From Gilvimarinus sp. DA14 (GTDB taxonomy: Bacteria; Pseudomonadota; Gammaproteobacteria; Pseudomonadales; Cellvibrionaceae), in the NCBI RefSeq assembly GCF_024204685.1, contig NZ_CP100350.1:2582501-2646500 (forward strand): a DNA stretch of 64,000 nucleotides, given 5' to 3'. The position numbers and the translations under genes are program-made. Under the pieces are notes generated by a model. The model was not told the origin of the DNA. It searched no databases and saw nothing but the letters and a program-made list of their open reading frames with translations. Shown here in pieces: positions 1-9,317 of the stretch (position 1 is the stretch's first letter; every line of letters begins with the position of its first letter).

Positions 1-1396
1 GAATCCATAAAAAAGGCGTATGGCGCAGCTCTACCGACTCCATCAGCACCCAATAAAGGGCCAGGAATACCGGCATTTGGATCAGCATGGGCAAACAGCC
101 ACCCAAAGGATTCACTTTTTCGTCGCGATAGAGCTTCATGGTCTCTTGCGACATTTTCTGGCGGTCGTCGCCGTAGCGCTCCTTGATGTCTTTCATTTTG
201 GGCGCGAGCTTGCGCATGCGTGCCATCGAGCGGTAGCTGGTGGCGCTCAGTTTGAAAAACAGCGCTTTGATTAATACGGTTAGCAGAATAATCGCCAGGC
301 CCCAGTTACCGATCAGGCCGTGAATCCAATCCAATACACTGAAAAGTGGCTTGGCTAACCACCACAACCAGCCGTAATCGACGGTTAAATCCAGGTAGGG
401 AGCAATCTGTTCCAGCTTGCCTGTATCTTTGGGGCCGGCGTACAGCTGAGACTTAATCGTACCGGTTTGGCCCGGAGCGACAACGAGAGGCGCCGAGGTA
501 AAGCCCATCAGGAACAGGTCTTGATTGCCCAGTTGACGCAAAAAGTAGTTGTTGGTCTGCTCCTGATCTGGAATCCAAGCACTGATAAAGTAGTGCTGCA
601 CCATGGAAACCCAGCCACCTTGAGTCTGAGTTTTGAAGCTTTCGTCTTCCAGATCGTCAAAGCTGAACTTTTTGTAACGCTCATCGTTGGTGGTAAGCGC
701 GGCGCCCACAAAGGGCTGCATGCCAAAGCCGGTGCCGGCGTAAGGCTCGTGACTGTCGCGCTTAATTTGTCCGTACAGGCTGGCTTGCCAAGGCTGATCG
801 CCCGTGTTTTCTACCAGGTAGTCCAGCTCGACCCGGTATTCACCGCGATAAAAAGTAAAGCGTTTGGTGATGGTGGCGTTTTGCTGCTGATGTGTCAGGT
901 CAACCACCAGGGTGTCTGCACCTTCTGTGAGTGAATACGCGGCGCTTTCACTGGCAAACACCGGCCGCCCTTCGGCGCTGTCGGTACCGTTTTGACCAAT
1001 CAGGCCACTTTGCAAACTGTAGGTTTCAGAATTGTTGTTTTCCACCAAAACAAACGGCTGATCTGGCGTATCGATTTCGGCATAGTGCTGCGGCAGTGCC
1101 ACGTGGACGATATCGCCACCGCGTGTGTTAATGCTCACCTGCAAGGTATCGGTGTTTACCTGAATGGTTTGTGCACTGGCCTGCGGCGTATCGGTACTGG
1201 TGTCGGCGCTTTGCGGAACGTCACTGGCAGTGGCTACTGGATTGGGGATGTCTCCGCCGGAGGCTGTGCTGGCCTGTGCTTGTGCCTGGGCAGGTTCAGC
1301 CGCCATTTTTGCCTGCTGAAAATCATCCCAGCGCATAATCAGCATAATCACAACGGCGCCCATGGCCGCGAGTAACAGGTTTTTTTGCCAATCCAT
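1..1396 (-). CDS. yidC: Membrane protein insertase YidC (3' end outside window)
   Basis: YidC inserts and folds inner-membrane proteins, alone or with the Sec translocon. Reading down from the ATG at 1396, the protein begins MDWQKNLLLAAMGAVV, a single N-terminal membrane anchor typical of Gram-negative YidC, followed by a Gln/Ala-rich linker and the large periplasmic domain. The frame is open to base 1, so about 465 residues are present and the end of the C-terminal insertase core is missing. It lies directly after yidD (stop at 1398) in the conserved rpmH-rnpA-yidD-yidC order. The start is supported by the family-typical N-terminus. Confidence 0.95.
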   Translation of the reverse strand, partial: MDWQKNLLLAAMGAVVIMLIMRWDDFQQAKMAAEPAQAQAQASTASGGDIPNPVATASDVPQSADTSTDTPQASAQTIQVNTDTLQVSINTRGGDIVHVALPQHYAEIDTPDQPFVLVENNNSETYSLQSGLIGQNGTDSAEGRPVFASESAAYSLTEGADTLVVDLTHQQQNATITKRFTFYRGEYRVELDYLVENTGDQPWQASLYGQIKRDSHEPYAGTGFGMQPFVGAALTTNDERYKKFSFDDLEDESFKTQTQGGWVSMVQHYFISAWIPDQEQTNNYFLRQLGNQDLFLMGFTSAPLVVAPGQTGTIKSQLYAGPKDTGKLEQIAPYLDLTVDYGWLWWLAKPLFSVLDWIHGLIGNWGLAIILLTVLIKALFFKLSATSYRSMARMRKLAPKMKDIKERYGDDRQKMSQETMKLYRDEKVNPLGGCLPMLIQMPVFLALYWVLMESVELRHTPFLWI

Positions 1397-1397
1397 C

Positions 1398-1646
1398 TTA
1401 AAGTTTGCCATCAGTCAGTTCGTGTTCGTTTTTTCCACCGGGAACCGGATCGATACCGCCGGGGTGCCAAGGGTGGCATTTTAAAAGGCGGCGCACGGTA
1501 AGATAACCCCCTTTTATAAAGCCGTGAGTTTTTATTGCTTCTTCACTATAGTGAGAGCAGCTGGGGTAAAAGCGACATTGGTTGCCAATCCAAGGGCTCA
1601 ACAGGTATCGGTATAAATGTATAAGTTTGATCGCCAGCCAGCTCAC
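1398..1646 (-). CDS. yidD: Membrane protein insertion efficiency factor YidD
   Basis: Small (82 aa) YidD-family protein that assists YidC-dependent membrane insertion at the inner face of the membrane. It shows the family signature: an N-terminal amphipathic stretch (LIHLYRYLLSPW), the CRFYPSCSHY cysteine motif, and the CHPWHPGGIDPVP motif. Its start codon overlaps the rnpA stop by 4 nt, and it ends 1 nt before yidC, so the two flanking genes are probably translationally coupled to it. Confidence 0.95.
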   Translation of the reverse strand: MSWLAIKLIHLYRYLLSPWIGNQCRFYPSCSHYSEEAIKTHGFIKGGYLTVRRLLKCHPWHPGGIDPVPGGKNEHELTDGKL

Positions 1647-2023
1647 GTCTGGTCTCCCGATGCCTGATCCCGTTTACGGATTATGCGTTGCCACTGTTTG
1701 CTTAACAGTTTGTGAATGCTTGGATTGTCCAGCTCATCCAAACCCCGGCGCGCCAGTACAATAACATCTAAACCCGCCAATTGATGCTGGTGCTGGCGAA
1801 AACTTTCCCGAATCAGACGTTTCACGCGGTTGCGGTCTACGGCGTGGCGGATATTTTTTTTCGCAATCACTAGGCCCAATCTGGCGCAGTCACTTTGGTT
1901 GTCACGTGATAGCAAAAGCAGATGCTGATGGGAGGCACGAAAGGGCGCATCGTCAAATACGGCCTTAAAATCGCGAGCGTTTAATAGTCGCTGATGTTTG
2001 CGAAACGCGAGAGAGGTGCTCAC
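1643..2023 (-). CDS. rnpA: Ribonuclease P protein component
   Basis: Protein subunit of RNase P, which matures the 5' ends of tRNAs. The RNR-type signature is visible (KKNIRHAVDRNRVKRLIRES) together with the N-terminal RLLNARDFKAVF motif. The open frame extends upstream to a TTG at 2065, but that gives a proline-rich 14-residue extension. The GTG at 2023 yields STSLAFRKHQRLLNARDF, the usual start of the family, so I prefer it; 126 aa then results. It sits between rpmH and yidD and overlaps yidD by 4 nt. Confidence 0.92.
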   Translation of the reverse strand: MSTSLAFRKHQRLLNARDFKAVFDDAPFRASHQHLLLLSRDNQSDCARLGLVIAKKNIRHAVDRNRVKRLIRESFRQHQHQLAGLDVIVLARRGLDELDNPSIHKLLSKQWQRIIRKRDQASGDQT

Positions 2024-2147
2024 AGGGGGTGCGGCCTCGGGGTTGGAGCGGTTAGCGCAGTGCAAATACTAAAGGGCACCGCAGTAAGCCCTGCACCAGT
2101 GGATTGGTACAAAACTTACAGCAGTGCCCTCGGGGTCACGCAGAGTT

Positions 2148-2175
2148 GTAAAAGCTTAAACTGCTAAGCTTTTAC
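2148..2175 (-). repeat. 11-bp perfect inverted repeat at the rpmH 3' end
   Basis: GTAAAAGCTTA (2148-2158) and TAAGCTTTTAC (2165-2175) form a perfect 11-bp stem with a 6-nt loop. The hairpin covers the last codons and stop of rpmH and lies just before rnpA. There is no T-run after it on the minus strand, so it is more likely an mRNA processing or attenuation element than a strong terminator. Confidence 0.6.
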
Positions 2176-2290
2176 GACCTTTAGCGCGACGACGAGCCAG
2201 TACGGCACGACCGTTTTTGGTGGCCATACGAGCGCGGAAGCCGTGGGTACGGGCGCGCTTCAAAACGCTGGGCTGAAATGTTCTTTTCAT
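2156..2290 (-). CDS. rpmH: Large ribosomal subunit protein bL34
   Basis: Ribosomal protein bL34. Translating down from the ATG at 2290 gives exactly 44 residues, [18 protein letters not shown]... ending in SLAV and a TAA stop, the standard length and sequence pattern of the family, including the basic RRRAKGRK tail. It is the first gene of the rpmH-rnpA-yidD-yidC operon, and its promoter must lie in the AT-rich oriC region to its right. Confidence 0.97.
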   Translation of the reverse strand: MKRTFQPSVLKRARTHGFRARMATKNGRAVLARRRAKGRKSLAV

Positions 2291-2450
2291 GGTTAACCTA
2301 CCGATTACCTATTCGTTGATCACACAGTGTGCGAAAAAGAGGCGGCGATTCTATAGAAAAATATTCGCTGTGGCAATCGTAAACACAATTTTTTGGTGAT
2401 TTTTCGAACGCACAGCTTCCACCGTGGTTATACCTTTATTGTTTACAGGT

Positions 2451-2459
2451 TTATCCACA
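2451..2459 (+). promoter_or_regulatory. DnaA box, perfect consensus
   Basis: TTATCCACA on the plus strand, identical to the gammaproteobacterial DnaA-box consensus, at the left edge of the A/T-rich part of the origin. Confidence 0.85.
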
Positions 2460-2525
2460 GATGTTTTCCGTTTTTTATTTTTTGAGTGTTGTCTTACTGC
2501 TCTCCTTTATTTTTGTTTATAAGTC

Positions 2526-2534
2526 TGTGGAAAA
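2526..2534 (-). promoter_or_regulatory. DnaA box, one mismatch
   Basis: Reads TTTTCCACA on the minus strand, one base away from the DnaA-box consensus, in the middle of the origin. Confidence 0.6.
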
Positions 2535-2616
2535 ACTTTTTATAACCTGAATAAAACCTCTGGAAATTAAAGGTTTAGGCTAATTTTTGGCAATTTCATG
2601 GATTAATCCATATTCG

Positions 2617-2625
2617 TGTGGATAA
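2617..2625 (-). promoter_or_regulatory. DnaA box, perfect consensus
   Basis: Reads TTATCCACA on the minus strand, 80 bp before the dnaA start. It is inverted with respect to the 2451 box and could serve both origin firing and dnaA autoregulation. Confidence 0.8.
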
Positions 2626-2704
2626 CTAATCCGCTTGGCGTTACACTAGCTGGCTATCGATTGGGGCGGGCCCGCCGTCCCGATTTGACTATAAGTTTTG
2701 GGGG

Positions 2705-4171
2705 TTGGAGATTTTGCCGCAGTCGGTGTGGAATTATTGCGTGTCCAATTTGCAGGAGGAGCTGCCATCACAGCAGTTCAATACCTGGATTCGGCCATTA
2801 CGAATTGACGAAAATGCCGACGGGCAAAGCCTAAAACTGTTGGCGCCGAATCGCTTTGTGTGCGATTGGGTGTGTGAGAAGTTTCTGGCTCGGATCACCG
2901 AGCTGGTAAAACAGTATGATGCCAATTGCGCCATGGATATAGAGGTGGGTGTGGGCGCGCGGCAGGCTTCAAGCCCGCGTTTTAGTAAGCCCAGTCCTTC
3001 CTTTAACACAGCCACACCTAACCCTGCTGCTCAGGCCGAGCCGCAAGCCCCAGCGCCACGCCCGAATACATCATCTCCAATAGCCCCAAGCCCTGAGCCA
3101 CTGGATAAACCTGTCCCAGCCGAGCCAGTAGTTGAAGGTGGTCTAAAGCACCAGGATAACCTTAATCGTGGCTTTTCCTTTGCGAGCTTTGTCGAGGGTA
3201 AATCCAACCAACTTGGATTGGCAGCCGCAAGGCAGGTGGCGGATAACCCGGGCGGCGCTTACAACCCTCTGTTTATATACGGCGGGGTAGGCTTGGGTAA
3301 AACACACCTGATGCAGGCTGTGGGCAACGAGCTGTTGAAAAAAAACGGCAATGCCAAGGTGATATATCTGCACTCAGAGCGGTTCGTGGCTGATATGGTA
3401 AAGGCCCTTCAGCTCAACGCAATTAATGACTTTAAGCGTTACTACCGCTCGGTCGATGCGCTGTTGATTGACGATATCCAGTTTTTTGCCGGTAAAGAGC
3501 GTTCTCAGGAGGAGTTCTTCCATACCTTTAACTCTCTTTTAGAGGGTGGGCAGCAAATTATTCTTACCTGTGATCGCTACCCTAAAGAAATTAACGGATT
3601 GGAGGAGCGCTTAAAATCCCGCTTTGGCTGGGGATTAACCGTAGCTGTGGAGCCACCAGAGCTTGAGATGCGTGTAGCCATTCTGAAAAAGAAAGCCCAT
3701 CAGGTGGCGGTGGATTTGCCCGATGATGCGGCCTTTTTTATCGCCCAGCGAATTCGCTCTAATGTGCGCGAGCTCGAAGGCGCCTTAAAAAGGGTGATAG
3801 CGAGTGCTCACTTCACTGGTAGACCAATAGATGTGGAGCTTGTACGCGAAGCGCTTAAAGATTTGCTAGCGTTGCAGGACAAGCAGGTTAGTGTTGAAAA
3901 CATTCAGCGGGTAGTGGGCGAATACTACAAAATAAAAATAGCCGATATGTTGTCCAAGCGTCGCTCGCGCTCGGTAGCCAGACCGCGCCAGGTGGCAATG
4001 GCCCTGGCAAAAGAGTTAACCAACCACAGTCTGCCGGAAATAGGTGAGGCCTTTGGCGGCCGCGATCACACCACCGTTTTGCACGCCTGTCGCAAGATTA
4101 AAGAGTTGGAAGAAGAAGACGCGGATATTCGCGAGGATTTAAAAAACCTGATGCGATCACTGACCACCTGA
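2705..4171 (+). CDS. dnaA: Chromosomal replication initiator DnaA
   Basis: DnaA binds DnaA boxes and melts oriC. Visible parts: domain I ([13 protein letters not shown]), a Pro/Ala-rich linker at about residues 85-145, the AAA+ core with Walker [10 protein letters not shown] near residue 193-201 and Walker B LLIDDIQF near 253, and the C-terminal helix-turn-helix signature [11 protein letters not shown] near 450. The start is a non-ATG codon. TTG at 2705 gives the longest form; TTG at 2714 places the conserved W at the same distance as in E. coli DnaA and has TTGGAG just upstream, so the true N-terminus may be 3 residues shorter. Confidence 0.97.
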   Translation: MEILPQSVWNYCVSNLQEELPSQQFNTWIRPLRIDENADGQSLKLLAPNRFVCDWVCEKFLARITELVKQYDANCAMDIEVGVGARQASSPRFSKPSPSFNTATPNPAAQAEPQAPAPRPNTSSPIAPSPEPLDKPVPAEPVVEGGLKHQDNLNRGFSFASFVEGKSNQLGLAAARQVADNPGGAYNPLFIYGGVGLGKTHLMQAVGNELLKKNGNAKVIYLHSERFVADMVKALQLNAINDFKRYYRSVDALLIDDIQFFAGKERSQEEFFHTFNSLLEGGQQIILTCDRYPKEINGLEERLKSRFGWGLTVAVEPPELEMRVAILKKKAHQVAVDLPDDAAFFIAQRIRSNVRELEGALKRVIASAHFTGRPIDVELVREALKDLLALQDKQVSVENIQRVVGEYYKIKIADMLSKRRSRSVARPRQVAMALAKELTNHSLPEIGEAFGGRDHTTVLHACRKIKELEEEDADIREDLKNLMRSLTT

Positions 4172-4211
4172 TTGCGCACATTATTATCAAGGACCTAAAA
4201 GAGAACTGCTC

Positions 4212-5318
4212 ATGAAATTTGTCGTTTCCCGAGAGGCATTGATTAAACCCCTGCAACTGGTCGCCGGTGTCGTAGAGCGTCGTCAAACCCTGCCGGTATT
4301 GTCGAACGTACTGCTGGTGCTCGAGGGAAGTAAGTTATCTTTAACGGGCACCGATTTGGAGGTTGAGATAGTCGGCCGGGTAGAGCTGGATAACCCGGGC
4401 TTGGACGGTGAGGTCACCGTACCGGCACGCAAGTTTGTCGATATTGTTCGGTCTCTGCCTGATGATGCCGTATTGGAGCTACACGAGGAAGATGGCCGAG
4501 TGCTGCTAAAAAGCGGACGCAGCCGCTTTACTCTCTCCACCTTACCGGCCAGTGATTTCCCTAATGTAGAGGACGGCCCCAGCGATTTGCAGTTCAGCTG
4601 CCAGCAGGGCGAGGTTAAGCGCTTAATTGACCGCACCGCCTTTGCTATGGCACAGCAGGACGTCCGCTATTATTTGAATGGCATGCTGTGGGAGGTGAAA
4701 CAGGATCAACTTCGTGTGGTCGCGACGGATGGACACCGGATGGCAATGTGTACTCGTTTTGTAGGGGTTAATACCCAGGAAACGGTACAAGCCATTTTGC
4801 CCCGCAAAGGTGTGTTGGAGTTGGTGCGCTTGATGAGCGATGGCGAAGAGGTGGTTGATATTAGCCTGAGTGCGAATCATATTCGTGTGACTTCTTCGGA
4901 CTATACCTTTACCTCTAAACTGGTTGACGGCAAGTTCCCGGACTATGAGCGAGTGCTTCCTCGCGGAGGGGACAAGGTTATGTATGGCTCGCGTAGCGAG
5001 TTGAAACAGGCCTTTTCTCGCACGGCAATTCTCTCTAATGAAAAGTATCGCGGTGTGCGGCTGCTGCTGGATAACGGCCAGCTTACTATCGTAGCCAACA
5101 ACCCCGAACAGGAGGAGGCAGAAGAGCAGCTTACCGTTGATTACACTGGGGATTCGCTGGAGGTGGGCTTTAATGTAAGTTATCTCACCGATGTTACTAA
5201 TGTGATTGACAGTGATACGGTAAAAATCACACTTTCCGACGCCAACAGTAGCGCTCTGCTTGAGGAGCCCGAAGAGGGTGGCGATTCACTGTATGTTGTT
5301 ATGCCCATGAGGCTATAA
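4212..5318 (+). CDS. dnaN: DNA polymerase III beta subunit (sliding clamp)
   Basis: Ring-shaped clamp that tethers DNA polymerase III to the template. At 368 aa it has the full three-domain length, begins MKFVVSREALIKPLQLVAGVVERRQTLPVLSN and ends with YVVMPMRL, both hallmarks of DnaN. It starts 40 bp after dnaA and stops 10 bp before recF, so the three genes are probably co-transcribed. Confidence 0.98.
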   Translation: MKFVVSREALIKPLQLVAGVVERRQTLPVLSNVLLVLEGSKLSLTGTDLEVEIVGRVELDNPGLDGEVTVPARKFVDIVRSLPDDAVLELHEEDGRVLLKSGRSRFTLSTLPASDFPNVEDGPSDLQFSCQQGEVKRLIDRTAFAMAQQDVRYYLNGMLWEVKQDQLRVVATDGHRMAMCTRFVGVNTQETVQAILPRKGVLELVRLMSDGEEVVDISLSANHIRVTSSDYTFTSKLVDGKFPDYERVLPRGGDKVMYGSRSELKQAFSRTAILSNEKYRGVRLLLDNGQLTIVANNPEQEEAEEQLTVDYTGDSLEVGFNVSYLTDVTNVIDSDTVKITLSDANSSALLEEPEEGGDSLYVVMPMRL

Positions 5319-5328
5319 GCTATATTGT

Positions 5329-6429
5329 ATGGCGTTAACCCGGCTGGCTGTCACTAATCTGCGCAATTTGGCTCAGGTAGATATCCAGCCTACAGCCGCT
5401 GTAAATCTTATTTACGGCGAAAACGGCTCTGGTAAAACCTCTTTACTGGAGTCAGTAAACCTTCTTTCTATGGGGCGCTCGTTCCGTAGCCATAAAATCA
5501 AACCATTAATTACTCAGTCTGCGCCAGAGCTTACCGTGTTTGGGCGGCTAAAGCTTAACGATGTGGAGCTGCCTTTGGGAGTTTCCAGGTCAAGAAATGG
5601 CGACTCTCAGTTCCGTGTTCAGGGACGGGCTGTTGAGTCTCTCGCTGAGCTGGCATCCTATCTTCCTCTACAGGTTATCAACGCAGACGCTTTCAGCCTT
5701 CTAGAGGGGCCACCCAAGGTTCGGAGGCAGTTTCTAGATTGGTTGGTGTTCCACGTGGAACATGAGTTTTATGCTGTGTGGAAGCAAGCACAGCGAAGCT
5801 TAAAACAACGGAACACAATTCTGCGCCGTGGTAGAATAGAAGGTTGTGAGCTGACTCCTTGGAGCCGCGAACTTATCGCGGCGACGGAGCGTATTCAGGC
5901 AATGCGGCAATCCAGTTTTGATAAGCTGCTGACCGTATTCGAACCCTTGGTGGCGGAATTTGTAGCGGTTGAGGGGCTAAACCTTGGTTTGTATCAGGGG
6001 TGGGAGCGAGATAAGAGTTATGCTGATCTGTTAGAGCAAACCCTGGATCGAGATTTAAAGCAGGGTTTCACCGGCTCTGGGTTTCACCGGGCAGAGATAC
6101 GGATAAAAATAGCCGGACAAAATGCGGCCGACGTTTTATCTCGTGGCCAGCAAAAGCTTTTAGTGTGCGCCCTCAAGCTCGCTCAGGGACAACTGTTCGA
6201 GAAGATCACAGGGCGTAAGTGTGTGTATCTGGTGGATGATCTACCGGCTGAGCTGGATGAAAGGCACCGTCATTTACTGGTGAAATGGTTGAACATATTA
6301 AACACTCAGGTGTTTATTACCGGGGTTGATGTAGATCCGCTTATACAGCCTTGGCGGCATTTAAACAGAGATATTAAAGTGTTCCACGTGGAACATGGCG
6401 CAATAACAAGTAAAGACTACTCAGGTTAG
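5329..6429 (+). CDS. recF: DNA replication and repair protein RecF
   Basis: SMC-like ATPase of the RecFOR pathway that helps load RecA at gaps. Walker A GENGSGKT is at residues 30-37, the ABC-type signature LSRGQQKLLV is near 270 and Walker B YLVDDLPAELD near 300. The 366-aa length is normal. Two perfect parS palindromes sit inside the gene and both encode the same hexapeptide, VFHVEH (residues 140-145 and 351-356), the second in the C-terminal tail. The DNA-level requirement of the partition site probably constrains the protein here. Confidence 0.97.
   Translation: MALTRLAVTNLRNLAQVDIQPTAAVNLIYGENGSGKTSLLESVNLLSMGRSFRSHKIKPLITQSAPELTVFGRLKLNDVELPLGVSRSRNGDSQFRVQGRAVESLAELASYLPLQVINADAFSLLEGPPKVRRQFLDWLVFHVEHEFYAVWKQAQRSLKQRNTILRRGRIEGCELTPWSRELIAATERIQAMRQSSFDKLLTVFEPLVAEFVAVEGLNLGLYQGWERDKSYADLLEQTLDRDLKQGFTGSGFHRAEIRIKIAGQNAADVLSRGQQKLLVCALKLAQGQLFEKITGRKCVYLVDDLPAELDERHRHLLVKWLNILNTQVFITGVDVDPLIQPWRHLNRDIKVFHVEHGAITSKDYSG
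5747..5762. promoter_or_regulatory. parS centromere-like site 1
   Basis: TGTTCCACGTGGAACA, a perfect 16-bp palindrome with the CCACGTGG core of bacterial parS sites, the loading sites for ParB. It is embedded in the recF coding frame about 3 kb from the origin. parA and parB are not in the window; they often lie upstream of yidC. Confidence 0.88.
6380..6395. promoter_or_regulatory. parS centromere-like site 2
   Basis: A second copy identical over all 16 bp to the site at 5747, located 633 bp further on, near the 3' end of recF and in the same reading-frame phase. Two identical perfect palindromes this close together are not expected by chance. Confidence 0.88.
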
Positions 6430-6432
6430 AAG

Positions 6433-6446
6433 AGGCCGCAAGGCCT
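6433..6446 (+). other. Small GNRA-loop hairpin upstream of gyrB
   Basis: AGGCC (6433-6437) and GGCCT (6442-6446) pair around a GCAA tetraloop just after the recF stop and 27 bp before the gyrB ATG. No T-run follows. It could affect gyrB mRNA stability or translation. Confidence 0.4.
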
Positions 6447-6455
6447 GCTTGCTAA

Positions 6456-8892
<2,437 letters not shown>

Positions 8893-8894
<2 letters not shown>

Positions 8895-8955
8895 GTAAGT
8901 GCTTACTTTTTAAAACTTAAACCCCCCGTGTGGCATCGTCAGGCGGGGGGTTTTT
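8893..8955 (+). terminator. Terminator(s) after gyrB
   Basis: Two consecutive structures follow the gyrB stop. First AAGTAA/TTACTT around a GTGC loop (8893-8908) with a short T-run. Then a strong GC stem, ACCCCCCG (8921-8928) with CGGGGGGT (8944-8951), running into TTTTT (8951-8955). The second is a canonical Rho-independent terminator closing the dnaA-gyrB block. Confidence 0.85.
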
Positions 8956-9317
8956 GCGTCTATAGCTAGCTAAATGACATTAGTTTTACGCAAAGCAAGC
9001 AGAAGTTTTTGCTCGAAACCCTTGTGACTAACTTCATTTAGATGAAGCTATCTGGTTGTTCGGAGGCTAGGAAGATTTTTATCAAATCCACCGAATATTA
9101 AATTATTATTTAAAATCAATTAGTTACACTAAGGCTCACTTTGCTGAGCAAAGTGAATCGGGTCAATTTGCCTAAATCGGGGAAATGAGTCGAGCTATTT
9201 CTCGCCAAGACGGACTATGCATCTCAAGGAGCGCCAAAGTTTCCATTCCGCGTAACGCGGAACCTTGCCCAACGAGAACAATGAGTCTTAGCAACCAGTC
9301 ACTTGGGGGAATACAGA
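8956..9317 (+). promoter_or_regulatory. Regulatory/leader region of the TonB receptor with two inverted repeats
   Basis: This 360-bp stretch has no supported gene. It contains a perfect inverted repeat TCACTTTGC-TGA-GCAAAGTGA (9136-9156) and a second, TTCCGCG-TAA-CGCGGAA (9246-9262), lying 55 bp before the receptor ATG. The first looks like an operator or hairpin; the second would fold in the mRNA leader. I could not assign a promoter or a regulator with confidence. Confidence 0.5.

Larger units (their letters stand above)
2300..2704. other. oriC: Chromosomal replication origin region (oriC)
   Basis: This gap of about 400 bp between the divergent rpmH and dnaA genes has no gene. It holds two perfect DnaA boxes (2451-2459 plus strand, 2617-2625 minus strand) and one single-mismatch box (2526-2534 minus). 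Between 2460 and 2610 the sequence is strongly A/T-rich with T-runs, suited to be the unwinding element. The rpmH-oriC-dnaA position is where pseudomonad-type gammaproteobacteria place their origin. The region must also contain the divergent rpmH and dnaA promoters. Confidence 0.85.

Noticed and set aside
1090-1120. CCACGTGG-containing sequence in yidC as a third parS site
   Set aside because: Only 12 of 16 bases match the palindrome of the two recF sites.
2063-2065. TTG as the start of rnpA
   Set aside because: It adds a proline-rich segment not seen in the family; GTG 2023 gives the usual N-terminus.
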